DNA of 64,000 bases from CAIQQQ01 sp040399685 (GTDB lineage: Bacteria; Pseudomonadota; Alphaproteobacteria; Acetobacterales; Acetobacteraceae): NCBI GenBank assembly GCA_040399685.1, contig JBBART010000002.1:124001-188000 (forward strand), read 5' to 3'. Shown here piece after piece: positions 41,828 to 49,705 of this stretch. The stretch's first letter is position 1. Each line of letters opens with the position of its first letter. The notes under the pieces were generated by a model. It was given only the letters and a program-made list of their open reading frames with translations, had not been told where the DNA came from and ran no database searches. A program made the position numbers and the translations under genes.

Positions 41828-42790
41828 TTGTCACAGACCCTCGTCCCCCCCCGGAAGGCCGCCCGCTCGTTCAAATCGCTCTCTGGTGACGCGATTTTCT
41901 CGTTCCTGGCCGCCGCCTCTGGTGTGCTGGTTCTTTTGCTGCTGGGCGGCATTATCGTCGAGCTGTTCATCGGAGCCTTGCCCGCCTTCCAGGCATTCGG
42001 GCTCGACTTCATCTGGAACGTCGACTGGGACCCGAACCAAGCCATCTTTGGCGCCGCTGTTCCCATCTATGGCACGATCCTGACCTCGGTGATCGCCATC
42101 CTCATTGCCGTGCCGGTCGCCTTCGGCATCGCCTTCTACCTCACTGAACTGGCGCCGAACTGGTTTCGCCGCCCGGTTGGAACCGCCGTCGAACTGCTGG
42201 CCGCCGTGCCGTCCATCATCTATGGCATGTGGGGCCTGCTGGTGATCGCCCCGTTCATGGCGCAATACGTGCAGCCCGGCATTATCGATGCGGTGGACGG
42301 CATTCCGCTGCTTGAAACCCTGTTCCAGGGACCTGCCCGCGGCAAGGGCGTGTTCACCGCAGCCCTCATCCTGGCGGTCATGATCATCCCCTTCATCGCC
42401 GCCACCATGCGCGACGTGTTCATGACGGTGCCGCCGGTGTTCAAGGAATCGGCCTACGGCGTGGGCTGCACCACCTGGGAAGTGATGCGCTCGATCGTCA
42501 TTCCCTACACCCGCGTGTCGGTGGTCGGCGGCATCATGCTCGCCCTCGGCCGTGCGCTGGGCGAGACGATGGCTGTCACCTTCGTCATCGGCAACGCCAA
42601 CCGCATTTCGCCCAATCTGTTCGGCTCAGGGGCCACGATCGCCTCGCTGGTGGCGCTGAATTTTGGCGAGGCCCAGCAGGGAAGCCTGCTGCTGTCGTCG
42701 CTCCTGGCCATTGGCTTCATTCTGTTTGTGATCTCGTTCATCGTGCTGGCCATCTCACGCGCGCTGCTCAAGCCGAAGGCCGTGAAATGA
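41828..42790 (+). CDS. pstC: phosphate ABC transporter permease PstC
   Basis: PstC is one of two membrane subunits of the phosphate importer. The protein of about 320 residues has six membrane helices and the ABC-permease coupling loop FKESAYGVGCTTWEVMRSIVIP, quoted here as ESAYGVGCTTWEVM. The start is not certain: TTG at 41828 (SQTLVPPRKAA) has GGAA about 6 nt upstream and is preferred; a GTG at 41777 overlaps the hairpin and adds 17 residues. It is followed by pstA after 37 nt. Confidence 0.95.
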   Translation: MSQTLVPPRKAARSFKSLSGDAIFSFLAAASGVLVLLLLGGIIVELFIGALPAFQAFGLDFIWNVDWDPNQAIFGAAVPIYGTILTSVIAILIAVPVAFGIAFYLTELAPNWFRRPVGTAVELLAAVPSIIYGMWGLLVIAPFMAQYVQPGIIDAVDGIPLLETLFQGPARGKGVFTAALILAVMIIPFIAATMRDVFMTVPPVFKESAYGVGCTTWEVMRSIVIPYTRVSVVGGIMLALGRALGETMAVTFVIGNANRISPNLFGSGATIASLVALNFGEAQQGSLLLSSLLAIGFILFVISFIVLAISRALLKPKAVK

Positions 42791-42827
42791 GCCTGGCATT
42801 CGCCCCACTCTTGCCGGAGATCATCCG

Positions 42828-43706
42828 ATGAGCGCCTCGATCACCGCAGCCGGCCCGTCGCGCAATGCGAAAGTGGCCAATCAATTGTCTCGTTCGCGTC
42901 ATCGCACCAACAGCATCGTCAAGGCGCTGTGCGTGCTGGCGACAGTGATCGGCCTGGCGTTCCTGGGCTCGATCCTGTTCACCTTGATCGAACTCGGCGG
43001 CGGTGGCCTGAGTGCGAAGGTGTTCACCAACATCACCCGCACCGGCCCAGACGGCGGCCTTGCCAACGCCATCGTTGGAACGCTGTTGCAAACGGCCCTC
43101 GGCACCGCCATCGGCACCCCGATCGGGCTGATGGTCGGAACCTACCTGTCCGAATATTCCGCCGGCTCCACGCTCGGCAACGCCGTGCGCTTCGTGTCTG
43201 ACATGCTGCTCTCCGCACCGTCTATCCTCATCGGCCTGTTCGTTTATCAGGTGATGGTCGGCGGTCGTGGCTACACCGGCATCGCCGGCGCCGTGGCCCT
43301 TGCGATCATCGTCATCCCGATCGTGGTGCGCACCACCGAGGACATGCTGCGCCTGATCCCCACCGCTTTGCGTGAGGCTGCGGTGGCATTGGGTGCCCCG
43401 AAATGGAAGAGCATCGTGCTGGTCTGCTACCCGGCGGCGCTGGACGGCATCGCCACCGGCGTTCTGCTGGCCATCGCCCGCGTGGCCGGTGAGACGGCGC
43501 CACTGTTGTTCACCAGCTTCGGCAACAGCTACATGTCGCTGGACATGTCCGCCCCGATGGCCAGCCTTCCCTTGGCCATCTACCAGTTTGCCGGTCAGCC
43601 AGACGCCGATCTGGTGCAACTTGCCTGGGTGGGTGCGTTGCTGATCACCTTCGGTGTTCTTGCCTTGAATATCGTGGCCCGCGTCGTCCTGCGGCCGAAA
43701 AGTTAG
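42828..43706 (+). CDS. pstA: phosphate ABC transporter permease PstA
   Basis: PstA is the second membrane subunit of the importer. The 292-residue protein has six predicted helices with GIPLA-like GTPIGLMVGTYLSEY, the phosphate path region DMLLSAPSILIGLFVY, and the coupling loop LREAAVALGAPKWKSI. A ribosome site GGAGA lies before the ATG. It is 37 nt after pstC and 69 nt before pstB. Confidence 0.96.
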   Translation: MSASITAAGPSRNAKVANQLSRSRHRTNSIVKALCVLATVIGLAFLGSILFTLIELGGGGLSAKVFTNITRTGPDGGLANAIVGTLLQTALGTAIGTPIGLMVGTYLSEYSAGSTLGNAVRFVSDMLLSAPSILIGLFVYQVMVGGRGYTGIAGAVALAIIVIPIVVRTTEDMLRLIPTALREAAVALGAPKWKSIVLVCYPAALDGIATGVLLAIARVAGETAPLLFTSFGNSYMSLDMSAPMASLPLAIYQFAGQPDADLVQLAWVGALLITFGVLALNIVARVVLRPKS

Positions 43707-43775
43707 TGCCCTGACTTGGGACGTGTTTTTGAGTTCTGACGCCAGCAGGCCACATACCAACGACTGGATCGAGAG

Positions 43776-44615
43776 ATGAGCATGACGAACGAGACCGCAC
43801 ATGAAGCCGCCCCCAAAGCCAATATCGGCGCCATGGAGGCCCGCTCCTCAGCCGAATTGAATGCGCCGCGCATCGCCATCAAGAATGTGGATTTCTTCTA
43901 CGGCACCCACAAGGCGCTGAAAGGTATCAGCCTCAACCTGCCGGAAAAGCAGGTCACGGGCATGATCGGCCCGTCCGGCTGCGGCAAGTCCACGCTGCTG
44001 CGGGTTTTGAACCGGATGTATGACCTCTATCCAGGCCAGCACGCCGAGGGTGAGGTGTTGATGGACGGCGAGAACATTCTCTCACCGAACGTGGACCTCA
44101 ATCAGTTGCGCAGCCGCGTGGGCATGGTGTTCCAGAAGCCGACGCCGTTCCCGATGTCGATCTATGACAACATCGCCTTTGGCGTGAAGCTGCACGAGAA
44201 GCTCAGCAAGTCCGAGATGGACGAGCGCGTCGAATGGTCCCTGACCCGCGCGGCCCTGTGGGGCGAAGTGAAGGACCGGGTGCATTCCTCCGCGATGGGC
44301 CTGTCCGGCGGCCAGCAGCAGCGTTTGTGCATCGCACGCACCATCGCCACGCGCCCCGAGGTTATTTTGTTCGACGAACCGACCTCGGCGCTGGACCCGA
44401 TCAGCACGCTCAAGATCGAAGAGCTGATCGATGAGCTCAAGCGCGAGTTCACCATCGCGATCGTGACGCACAACATGCAGCAGGCCGCCCGTTGCGCCGA
44501 CCAGGTGGCGTTTTTCTATATTGGCGAACTCGTCGAGGTCGGAACCGCGATCCAGATGTTTACGGCGCCGCGCGAGAAGCGCACGCAGGAATACATCACC
44601 GGCCGCTTCGGCTGA
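43776..44615 (+). CDS. pstB: phosphate ABC transporter ATPase PstB
   Basis: PstB powers phosphate import. The 279-residue protein has Walker A GPSGCGKSTLLR, the Q-loop VFQKPTPFPMSIYDN, the signature LSGGQQQRLCIAR, Walker B VILFDEPTSALDPIS and the switch His in IVTHNMQQA. Compared with E. coli PstB it has an N-terminal extension of about 25 residues. The order pstS-C-A-B-phoU is the usual one. Confidence 0.98.
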   Translation: MSMTNETAHEAAPKANIGAMEARSSAELNAPRIAIKNVDFFYGTHKALKGISLNLPEKQVTGMIGPSGCGKSTLLRVLNRMYDLYPGQHAEGEVLMDGENILSPNVDLNQLRSRVGMVFQKPTPFPMSIYDNIAFGVKLHEKLSKSEMDERVEWSLTRAALWGEVKDRVHSSAMGLSGGQQQRLCIARTIATRPEVILFDEPTSALDPISTLKIEELIDELKREFTIAIVTHNMQQAARCADQVAFFYIGELVEVGTAIQMFTAPREKRTQEYITGRFG

Positions 44616-44688
44616 GATCGGGCAGGCGGGCCACAACGCCCGCACGCCACGCAAACGCACCCTGGCTGAGCCGACCGGAGAGACCACC

Positions 44689-45411
44689 ATGACCCAAGAT
44701 GCTGAACACATCGTTAAAAGCTATCAGGCCGAACTGAACCGCCTGCGCACGCTCATCTCTGAAATGGGCGGCATGGTGGAACATCAGGTGGCCGACGCCT
44801 GCGAAGCCGTGATCAATCGCAACGCCGCCGCAGGAACCGCGGCCGTGACGCAAGACCCGTTGGTCGATGCGGCCGAGCGCGAGATCGAACAATTCGTGAT
44901 CCGTCTCCTGGCCCTGCGCCAGCCGGTGGCCGGCGACCTGCGCCAGATCGTGTCATCGTTGAAGATCACCGGCGACCTGGAGCGGATTGGCGACTACGCC
45001 GCCAACGTTGCCAAGCGCAGCGTGGTGCTTCAGCAATTCGCGCTGCCCTACACCCTGACCGGCCTGGCGCATATGACGCGTCTGGTGCAGGAGAATCTCA
45101 AGAACGTCATCGACGCGGCGGGCGAAAGCGACTCCGAAAAGGCGCTCGAAGTCTGGCGCTCGGACGAGATGATCGACGATATCTACAATGCGCTGTTCCG
45201 TGAGTTGATCACCTACATGATGGAAGATCCGCGCAATATCACGCCCTGCACGCATCTGCTGTTCATCGCCAAGAACCTGGAGCGGATTGGCGACCACGCC
45301 ACCAACATCGCCGAGACCGTCTACTACGCGGCCACAGGCGAACCGCTGCTGGCCAAGCGCCCAAAGGGTGACACGTCTGCCTATGCAGTCGTTCGCCCCG
45401 CGCGCGATTAA
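44689..45411 (+). CDS. phoU: phosphate-transport regulator PhoU
   Basis: PhoU couples the Pst transporter to the PhoR kinase and represses the Pho regulon when phosphate is plentiful. The 240-residue protein consists of two three-helix bundles, each with the metal-binding pattern: LKITGDLERIGDYAANVAKR in the first and FIAKNLERIGDHATNIAETV in the second. The ATG at 44689 is chosen because GGAG lies about 8 nt before it and it matches the family N-terminus. Confidence 0.97.
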   Translation: MTQDAEHIVKSYQAELNRLRTLISEMGGMVEHQVADACEAVINRNAAAGTAAVTQDPLVDAAEREIEQFVIRLLALRQPVAGDLRQIVSSLKITGDLERIGDYAANVAKRSVVLQQFALPYTLTGLAHMTRLVQENLKNVIDAAGESDSEKALEVWRSDEMIDDIYNALFRELITYMMEDPRNITPCTHLLFIAKNLERIGDHATNIAETVYYAATGEPLLAKRPKGDTSAYAVVRPARD

Positions 45412-45425
45412 AGGACCCATCATTT

Positions 45426-46142
45426 ATGCTCGAAGGTAATTCGTCGCTCTCCAAGCCGCTTGTGCTGATCGTGGAGGACGAGGCGGCCCTGGCAACGATG
45501 CTGCGCTACAATCTCGAAAAACAGGGTTTCCGCGTCGAGGAAGCCGCCGATGGCCAGGAAGCCCTGACACGCATCGCCGAAGTGCAACCCGATCTGGTCC
45601 TGCTCGATTGGATGCTGCCGGTGATGTCCGGCATCGAGGTTTGCCGCCAGATCCGCCGCCGGAGCGCGACGCGGGACCTGCCGGTGATCATGGTCACCGC
45701 TCGCACCGAGGACCAGGACGCGGTGCGCGGCCTGAACACCGGGGCAGACGACTACATCACCAAGCCGTTCAGCATGGACGCCCTGCTGGCCCGCATGCGC
45801 GCTTTGCTGCGTCGCTCGAACACGGTGCCCACCAAGGTCCGCCTGACGTTTCACGACATCGCCATGGACCTCGCCTCCCATCGCGTCAGCCGCAATGGCC
45901 GCCCGATCCATCTGGGGCCGACCGAATTCCGCCTGCTGGAATTCTTCATGCAGCATCCCCGCCGGGTGTTCTCGCGCGAAGAGTTGCTCGATGCGGTCTG
46001 GGGGCCTGACATCCATGTCGAGCCACGCACTGTGGACGTGCATATCCGCCGCCTGCGCAAATCCATCAATGGCGAGGGCGAGTTGGATCTGGTTCGCACC
46101 GTCCGCGCCGCTGGCTATGCCTTGGACACAGAGCCGGTCTGA
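45426..46142 (+). CDS. phoB: phosphate regulon response regulator PhoB
   Basis: PhoB activates Pho-box promoters when phosphate is scarce. The 238-residue protein has a receiver domain with the acidic pocket VEDE, the phospho-acceptor Asp61 in LLDWMLPVMSG and Lys113 in TKPFS, and a winged-helix DNA-binding domain with LGPTEFRLLEFFMQHPRRVFSREELL (quoted as TEFRLLEFFMQHP), and VDVHIRRLRK. It begins 14 nt after phoU. The histidine kinase PhoR is not in the operon. Confidence 0.97.
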   Translation: MLEGNSSLSKPLVLIVEDEAALATMLRYNLEKQGFRVEEAADGQEALTRIAEVQPDLVLLDWMLPVMSGIEVCRQIRRRSATRDLPVIMVTARTEDQDAVRGLNTGADDYITKPFSMDALLARMRALLRRSNTVPTKVRLTFHDIAMDLASHRVSRNGRPIHLGPTEFRLLEFFMQHPRRVFSREELLDAVWGPDIHVEPRTVDVHIRRLRKSINGEGELDLVRTVRAAGYALDTEPV

Positions 46143-46156
46143 CAGGCTACGATCAT

Positions 46157-46194
46157 GTTCATGCGTTGAGGTTGCTGTGCCTGAACGCATGAAC
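46157..46194. terminator. 11-bp perfect inverted repeat between phoB and the TAXI gene
   Basis: GTTCATGCGTT (46157-46167) and AACGCATGAAC (46184-46194) are perfect complements, 14 nt after phoB and 48 nt from the stop of the convergent gene. No T-run follows, so it may be a rho-assisted end for both sides. Confidence 0.5.
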
Positions 46195-46241
46195 GGGCTG
46201 AACAGAACAATGATCCGCCGTCGCGGCATGTAATGAATGCC

Positions 46242-47222
46242 TTATGCCGCCAGGCCCAACTCCTTGAAGGCCTGGATGGCGCCGGGATGAAGCGGGGCCG
46301 GGAAGGGGGCGGAAATCATCTCGCTGACCTTCAGATTGGCGAGAGCAGGATGTTTCAGCCGGAGGGCGTCGATGTTGGTGATGATTTTCTTCGCCAGCGC
46401 GGCCACCATGCGTGCATCCACGCTTGCTGATGTCATCAAGACATTATCGCTGCCGACCGTTGGCACATCCACCGGCAGCCCATAATGCTGCGCTTGTATG
46501 GTGCTGCGATAGAAATAGGGCTCATTGCGCAGAAAATTGCCAATTTCCGATCCCTCCAGCGGAACCAGGCGCGTGGCGCATCGTGCCAGATCGTCGCGCA
46601 CCAGTTGCGATGGCTGGCCAATGATAACAATCGTCGCGTCAATGTCGCCCTTGCATAGCGAAGGGCCACTTTCACCCGTGCGCATAGCCATTTTTTGGCT
46701 GCGTGCTTCTCCAGCCCAGTCGAGAGACTTCTCGATCGCAAGCCAGGCTGCACGGATGCCGGATCCTTGACCGCCAACATTGACGCGCTTTCCAGCCAGA
46801 TCAGCCAGTCCGCGGATCTGCGAGCCGTCCCGGACGATGATGGTCAATAGTTCGGGAAATAGCCTGAGCACACAGCGAAGATTCGGATCCGCACGGTCGC
46901 GCCAGAGGCCACGCCCCGTGGTGGCGGCAAAGGCGGTGGAGGATTGGGCCAGGGCAAACTCCAGGTCGCCCGAGCGCAGTCCCTCCATGTTATAGGCTGA
47001 ACCGGGCGTGGATTCGGTTGAATAGAGCATCTCCGAGGTGGACTTGCCCGCATTGGCAATCTCACAGATCGCAATGGCGACAGCATAATATACGGCGGAT
47101 ATCTCGCCGCTGCCAATTGACGCAAAGGCCGGCGCTGCCCGCGTGCCGTGCGCAAAAGCTGTCATCGCCACGCAGAACAGTGCGCGACGACCAAGCGGCG
47201 CTGTTAACCTGGATCGTCCCAT
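46242..47222 (-). CDS. TAXI family TRAP transporter solute-binding protein
   Basis: This 326-residue periplasmic binding protein belongs to the TAXI group of TRAP transporters. It has a signal peptide (MGRSRLTAPLGRRALFCVAM, then an Ala-rich end), the family start FASIGSGEISAVYYAVAIAI, and the DLAGKRVNVGGQGSGIRAAW motif. TAXI proteins usually sit beside a fused TRAP membrane subunit; none is here, so the partner must be elsewhere or the protein has another role. The start overlaps the DUF4239 gene by 19 nt. Confidence 0.83.
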   Translation of the reverse strand: MGRSRLTAPLGRRALFCVAMTAFAHGTRAAPAFASIGSGEISAVYYAVAIAICEIANAGKSTSEMLYSTESTPGSAYNMEGLRSGDLEFALAQSSTAFAATTGRGLWRDRADPNLRCVLRLFPELLTIIVRDGSQIRGLADLAGKRVNVGGQGSGIRAAWLAIEKSLDWAGEARSQKMAMRTGESGPSLCKGDIDATIVIIGQPSQLVRDDLARCATRLVPLEGSEIGNFLRNEPYFYRSTIQAQHYGLPVDVPTVGSDNVLMTSASVDARMVAALAKKIITNIDALRLKHPALANLKVSEMISAPFPAPLHPGAIQAFKELGLAA

Positions 47223-48013
47223 CTCATGACCACCTGATAAATGGATTCGAATGCTTCTGGCCTCATGCCCATGGCAGGTTGCAACGGATGATCCAGTGCA
47301 TAGACAAGAAAAATCATAGCTCCCAAAAATACAGAAGTAACGCACCCAAACAATATCTGAGGAACAATCGACATATTAAGCATCCACAAGAACGATATAT
47401 TTATAAAAGCTCCAAGTAAAACGATATAACATAAAATACTTGGAATTGCGGTGCTGATAATGTTCACTCGCTGTTCGCGAGCCAGGTATATGTCGTTGAG
47501 ATAGCGCAGCATTTCTGTGTGCAAGACCTCTTGTGACTTTTTGGTTGGCTCGAACTGAAGTAACTGTCTGCGAATGACCGCCAGCCTGTGCTCGCCGCCC
47601 ACCGGCACAATTCCCAGGCGGTGGGCCGGCCAGTCTTTGTCGATCACGTAGCGTGTGTAGTCGCGTAACTCCATCTTCAGGGTGTCGCGCAGCGGCTGGG
47701 GATAATCCTCCGCACTGCGATAGATCGCTGCCAGATTGGCTGCCTCTCGGCCCACATCGTCATAGACGAGCTTTGTTCTCTCGAAGGCTGCAACCGTCAG
47801 CAAACCCATCAGAACGGCATAGATCAAGCCGAAACTGCCGGCCACGCAAACCACAACGTCGTTCACCGAACGGCCGCCGTGGATCAGCTTGCGCATCCTT
47901 GGATGGATCAGCAGAATCCCCAACAGCGTGACGGCCACAAGAGCCGAACAGAAGAGCAACGCCAGCGGCACGGCATCCAGGCCGTGCAGCCAGGTTATGA
48001 ACGCTTCGGTCAT
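47204..48013 (-). CDS. DUF4239 family (bestrophin-like) membrane protein
   Basis: This 269-residue membrane protein resembles DUF4239, sometimes described as bestrophin-like. It has two N-terminal membrane helices (about 17-37 and 53-75), a soluble middle with EDYPQPLRDTLKMELRDYTRYVI, and two C-terminal helices (about 190-240). Bestrophins are anion channels, but the function of DUF4239 is not known. It overlaps the TAXI gene by 19 nt, which implies coupled translation. Both genes lie in an AT-richer, less conserved part of the window. Confidence 0.78.
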   Translation of the reverse strand: MTEAFITWLHGLDAVPLALLFCSALVAVTLLGILLIHPRMRKLIHGGRSVNDVVVCVAGSFGLIYAVLMGLLTVAAFERTKLVYDDVGREAANLAAIYRSAEDYPQPLRDTLKMELRDYTRYVIDKDWPAHRLGIVPVGGEHRLAVIRRQLLQFEPTKKSQEVLHTEMLRYLNDIYLAREQRVNIISTAIPSILCYIVLLGAFINISFLWMLNMSIVPQILFGCVTSVFLGAMIFLVYALDHPLQPAMGMRPEAFESIYQVVMRWDDPG

Positions 48014-48050
48014 AGTGCCGGTTCACGCATGTTGGGGACCTATCGCAGGA

Positions 48051-49394
48051 TCAGCCGCCGGCGATCACGCGAAAAGCAATCCGGCGATTGCGAAGCCTGC
48101 CGTCGATGGTGTCGTTGGCAGCCACCGGATCGGCGCTGCCATAGCCCTTGGCGACCAGCATGCCAGGATCAACACCTTCCGTGACAAGCCGGTTGCGCAC
48201 GGCGTCGGCGCGTTGTTGCGACATGGCGAGGTTGGCCGCCGCATCGCCGGTGGAATCGGTATATCCGGCGATCTCGATCACGGTGCCGGCGGGAAGGCTC
48301 TTCAACATCAGGGCGGTAGAATGCAATAATGCGCTGCTGACGGCCGGCAGTTCCGCACTGTTGTTCCCGAAGTTGATGACAGCATTGTTGAACGCCCCGG
48401 TGAGGTCTTTGGCCGTGTAATTCGGCTTGAGTGCGGACAGCGCCGCCATGGCCTGCTGGTTGGCATTCGCGGCCATCTCCGTCATGCGCTCACTCAGTCG
48501 CCCCACGGTGATGGCGGTCCCGAGCGCCGGCGGCAGCGTGCGGGCCAAATCTGCCTGGGCCTCGTCGGTCGCCAGGCCGCCAACACTGACCTTGTTGCCC
48601 TCGAACAACGCACTGACGCCGTTGGCGCGCAGTTTTTCGAGCCCTGCCCCGAGATGGCCAACCCACGGCGCCGGCGCGACATTGGACGCAAGGCCGATGG
48701 CACCGCGAACCTTGTCCTCACCAAACGTGCTGCGCAAGGCCTCCAGGATGGCGGCGCGTGTTGCATTATCCCCGACGGTGCCGCTGTAGGTGACGATACC
48801 GTTCTCGGTGGTGATCAGCAGCCGTGGCTGGGCCATGGCCGGCGTTGGCAGGCTGCCGGTGGGCGCTGTCGGCAAGGTCGCCTCATCGAGACGGCGTGGG
48901 GTGAAAAACTGCCAGACGAGCGCACCAAGTCCGATGCACAGCAAGAGCAGCGCGCCCCACCGCCAAAGATGCTTTTGGTGGTCGGGCATGGCCAGCAGGT
49001 TGTTCGCGCGGGTGGCGCCTGCGGACTCCGGTATCGAATGTCCGTTGGTGGCCAGAACGCCGATTGCGTATGGCAAAATCTGCCCAATCGTGGCGCTGGC
49101 CTGCTCGGTCGGAATGCCAACGCGGTCAGCAATGCCGCCAATGGTCTGCGCGCCCAGCACCGCTTCCACCCGTTGCGGCGACAGGCTGCGCGGGCCCGCG
49201 CCGCGCAGCCATGATGTCACCTCGGTTCCGAGCCCGGCTGATTTCAACTTGGTCAAAAAACCTTCCACCCCGCCCGGAGAACGGGTGACGAGGTTCAGCA
49301 CCTCCTTGACAAACGGGGCTGCGGATCTGCCAAGGCCGGACTTTCCAGCCACGTCCGACGCGATTTGATCAAAGTCTGCCATTTGAGCTGACAT
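48051..49394 (-). CDS. envelope protein with YidB/DUF937-like, membrane and OmpA domains
   Basis: This 447-residue protein combines several modules. Residues 1-125 resemble YidB/DUF937 (SPQRVEAVLGAQTIGGIADR, GQILPYAIGVLATNG). One membrane helix lies at about 146-163 (WGALLLLCIGLGALVWQFF). A BON-like segment follows (GIVTYSGTVGDNATRAAILEAL), and residues 325-447 form an OmpA peptidoglycan-binding domain with EIAGYTDSTGDAAANLAMSQ. AGGAG lies 8 nt before the ATG at 49394. The layout suggests an inner-membrane protein that reaches the wall. It may form a unit with the two genes downstream of it. Confidence 0.82.
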   Translation of the reverse strand: MSAQMADFDQIASDVAGKSGLGRSAAPFVKEVLNLVTRSPGGVEGFLTKLKSAGLGTEVTSWLRGAGPRSLSPQRVEAVLGAQTIGGIADRVGIPTEQASATIGQILPYAIGVLATNGHSIPESAGATRANNLLAMPDHQKHLWRWGALLLLCIGLGALVWQFFTPRRLDEATLPTAPTGSLPTPAMAQPRLLITTENGIVTYSGTVGDNATRAAILEALRSTFGEDKVRGAIGLASNVAPAPWVGHLGAGLEKLRANGVSALFEGNKVSVGGLATDEAQADLARTLPPALGTAITVGRLSERMTEMAANANQQAMAALSALKPNYTAKDLTGAFNNAVINFGNNSAELPAVSSALLHSTALMLKSLPAGTVIEIAGYTDSTGDAAANLAMSQQRADAVRNRLVTEGVDPGMLVAKGYGSADPVAANDTIDGRLRNRRIAFRVIAGG

Positions 49395-49705
49395 TTGTAT
49401 TTTCTCCTTGCTTCAAGTCGCGAGGCAATTTCCCGCGAATATGTTGCGATGCCATCAGAGAATGAGACGAATGTTGCAGTCGTGGTTCGTCTGGATTTCA
49501 TATTGTCCAGGACGACGGGCGCTCTTGTGTTTTTTTCAGCGACCGAGGTCACGGATATACAGGTGTTTACGTTCCGACAATTTCACTAGTATGTTTGTCG
49601 CGTTTCCACGTTCACATGCCATTGATTGAATGTGGATTTATATTCATAAAATTATGGTGATGCTGGTCTTTTGCTTCTTGAGAGTGTCGTGGCATCGCCG
49701 CCGTC
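49395..49705. other. non-coding region upstream of the OmpA-type gene
   Basis: No gene is seen in these 311 nt. The part from about 49560 to 49680 is AT-rich and probably holds the promoter for the leftward gene. Apart from the AGGAG ribosome site next to 49394 no defined element was found. Confidence 0.45.
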
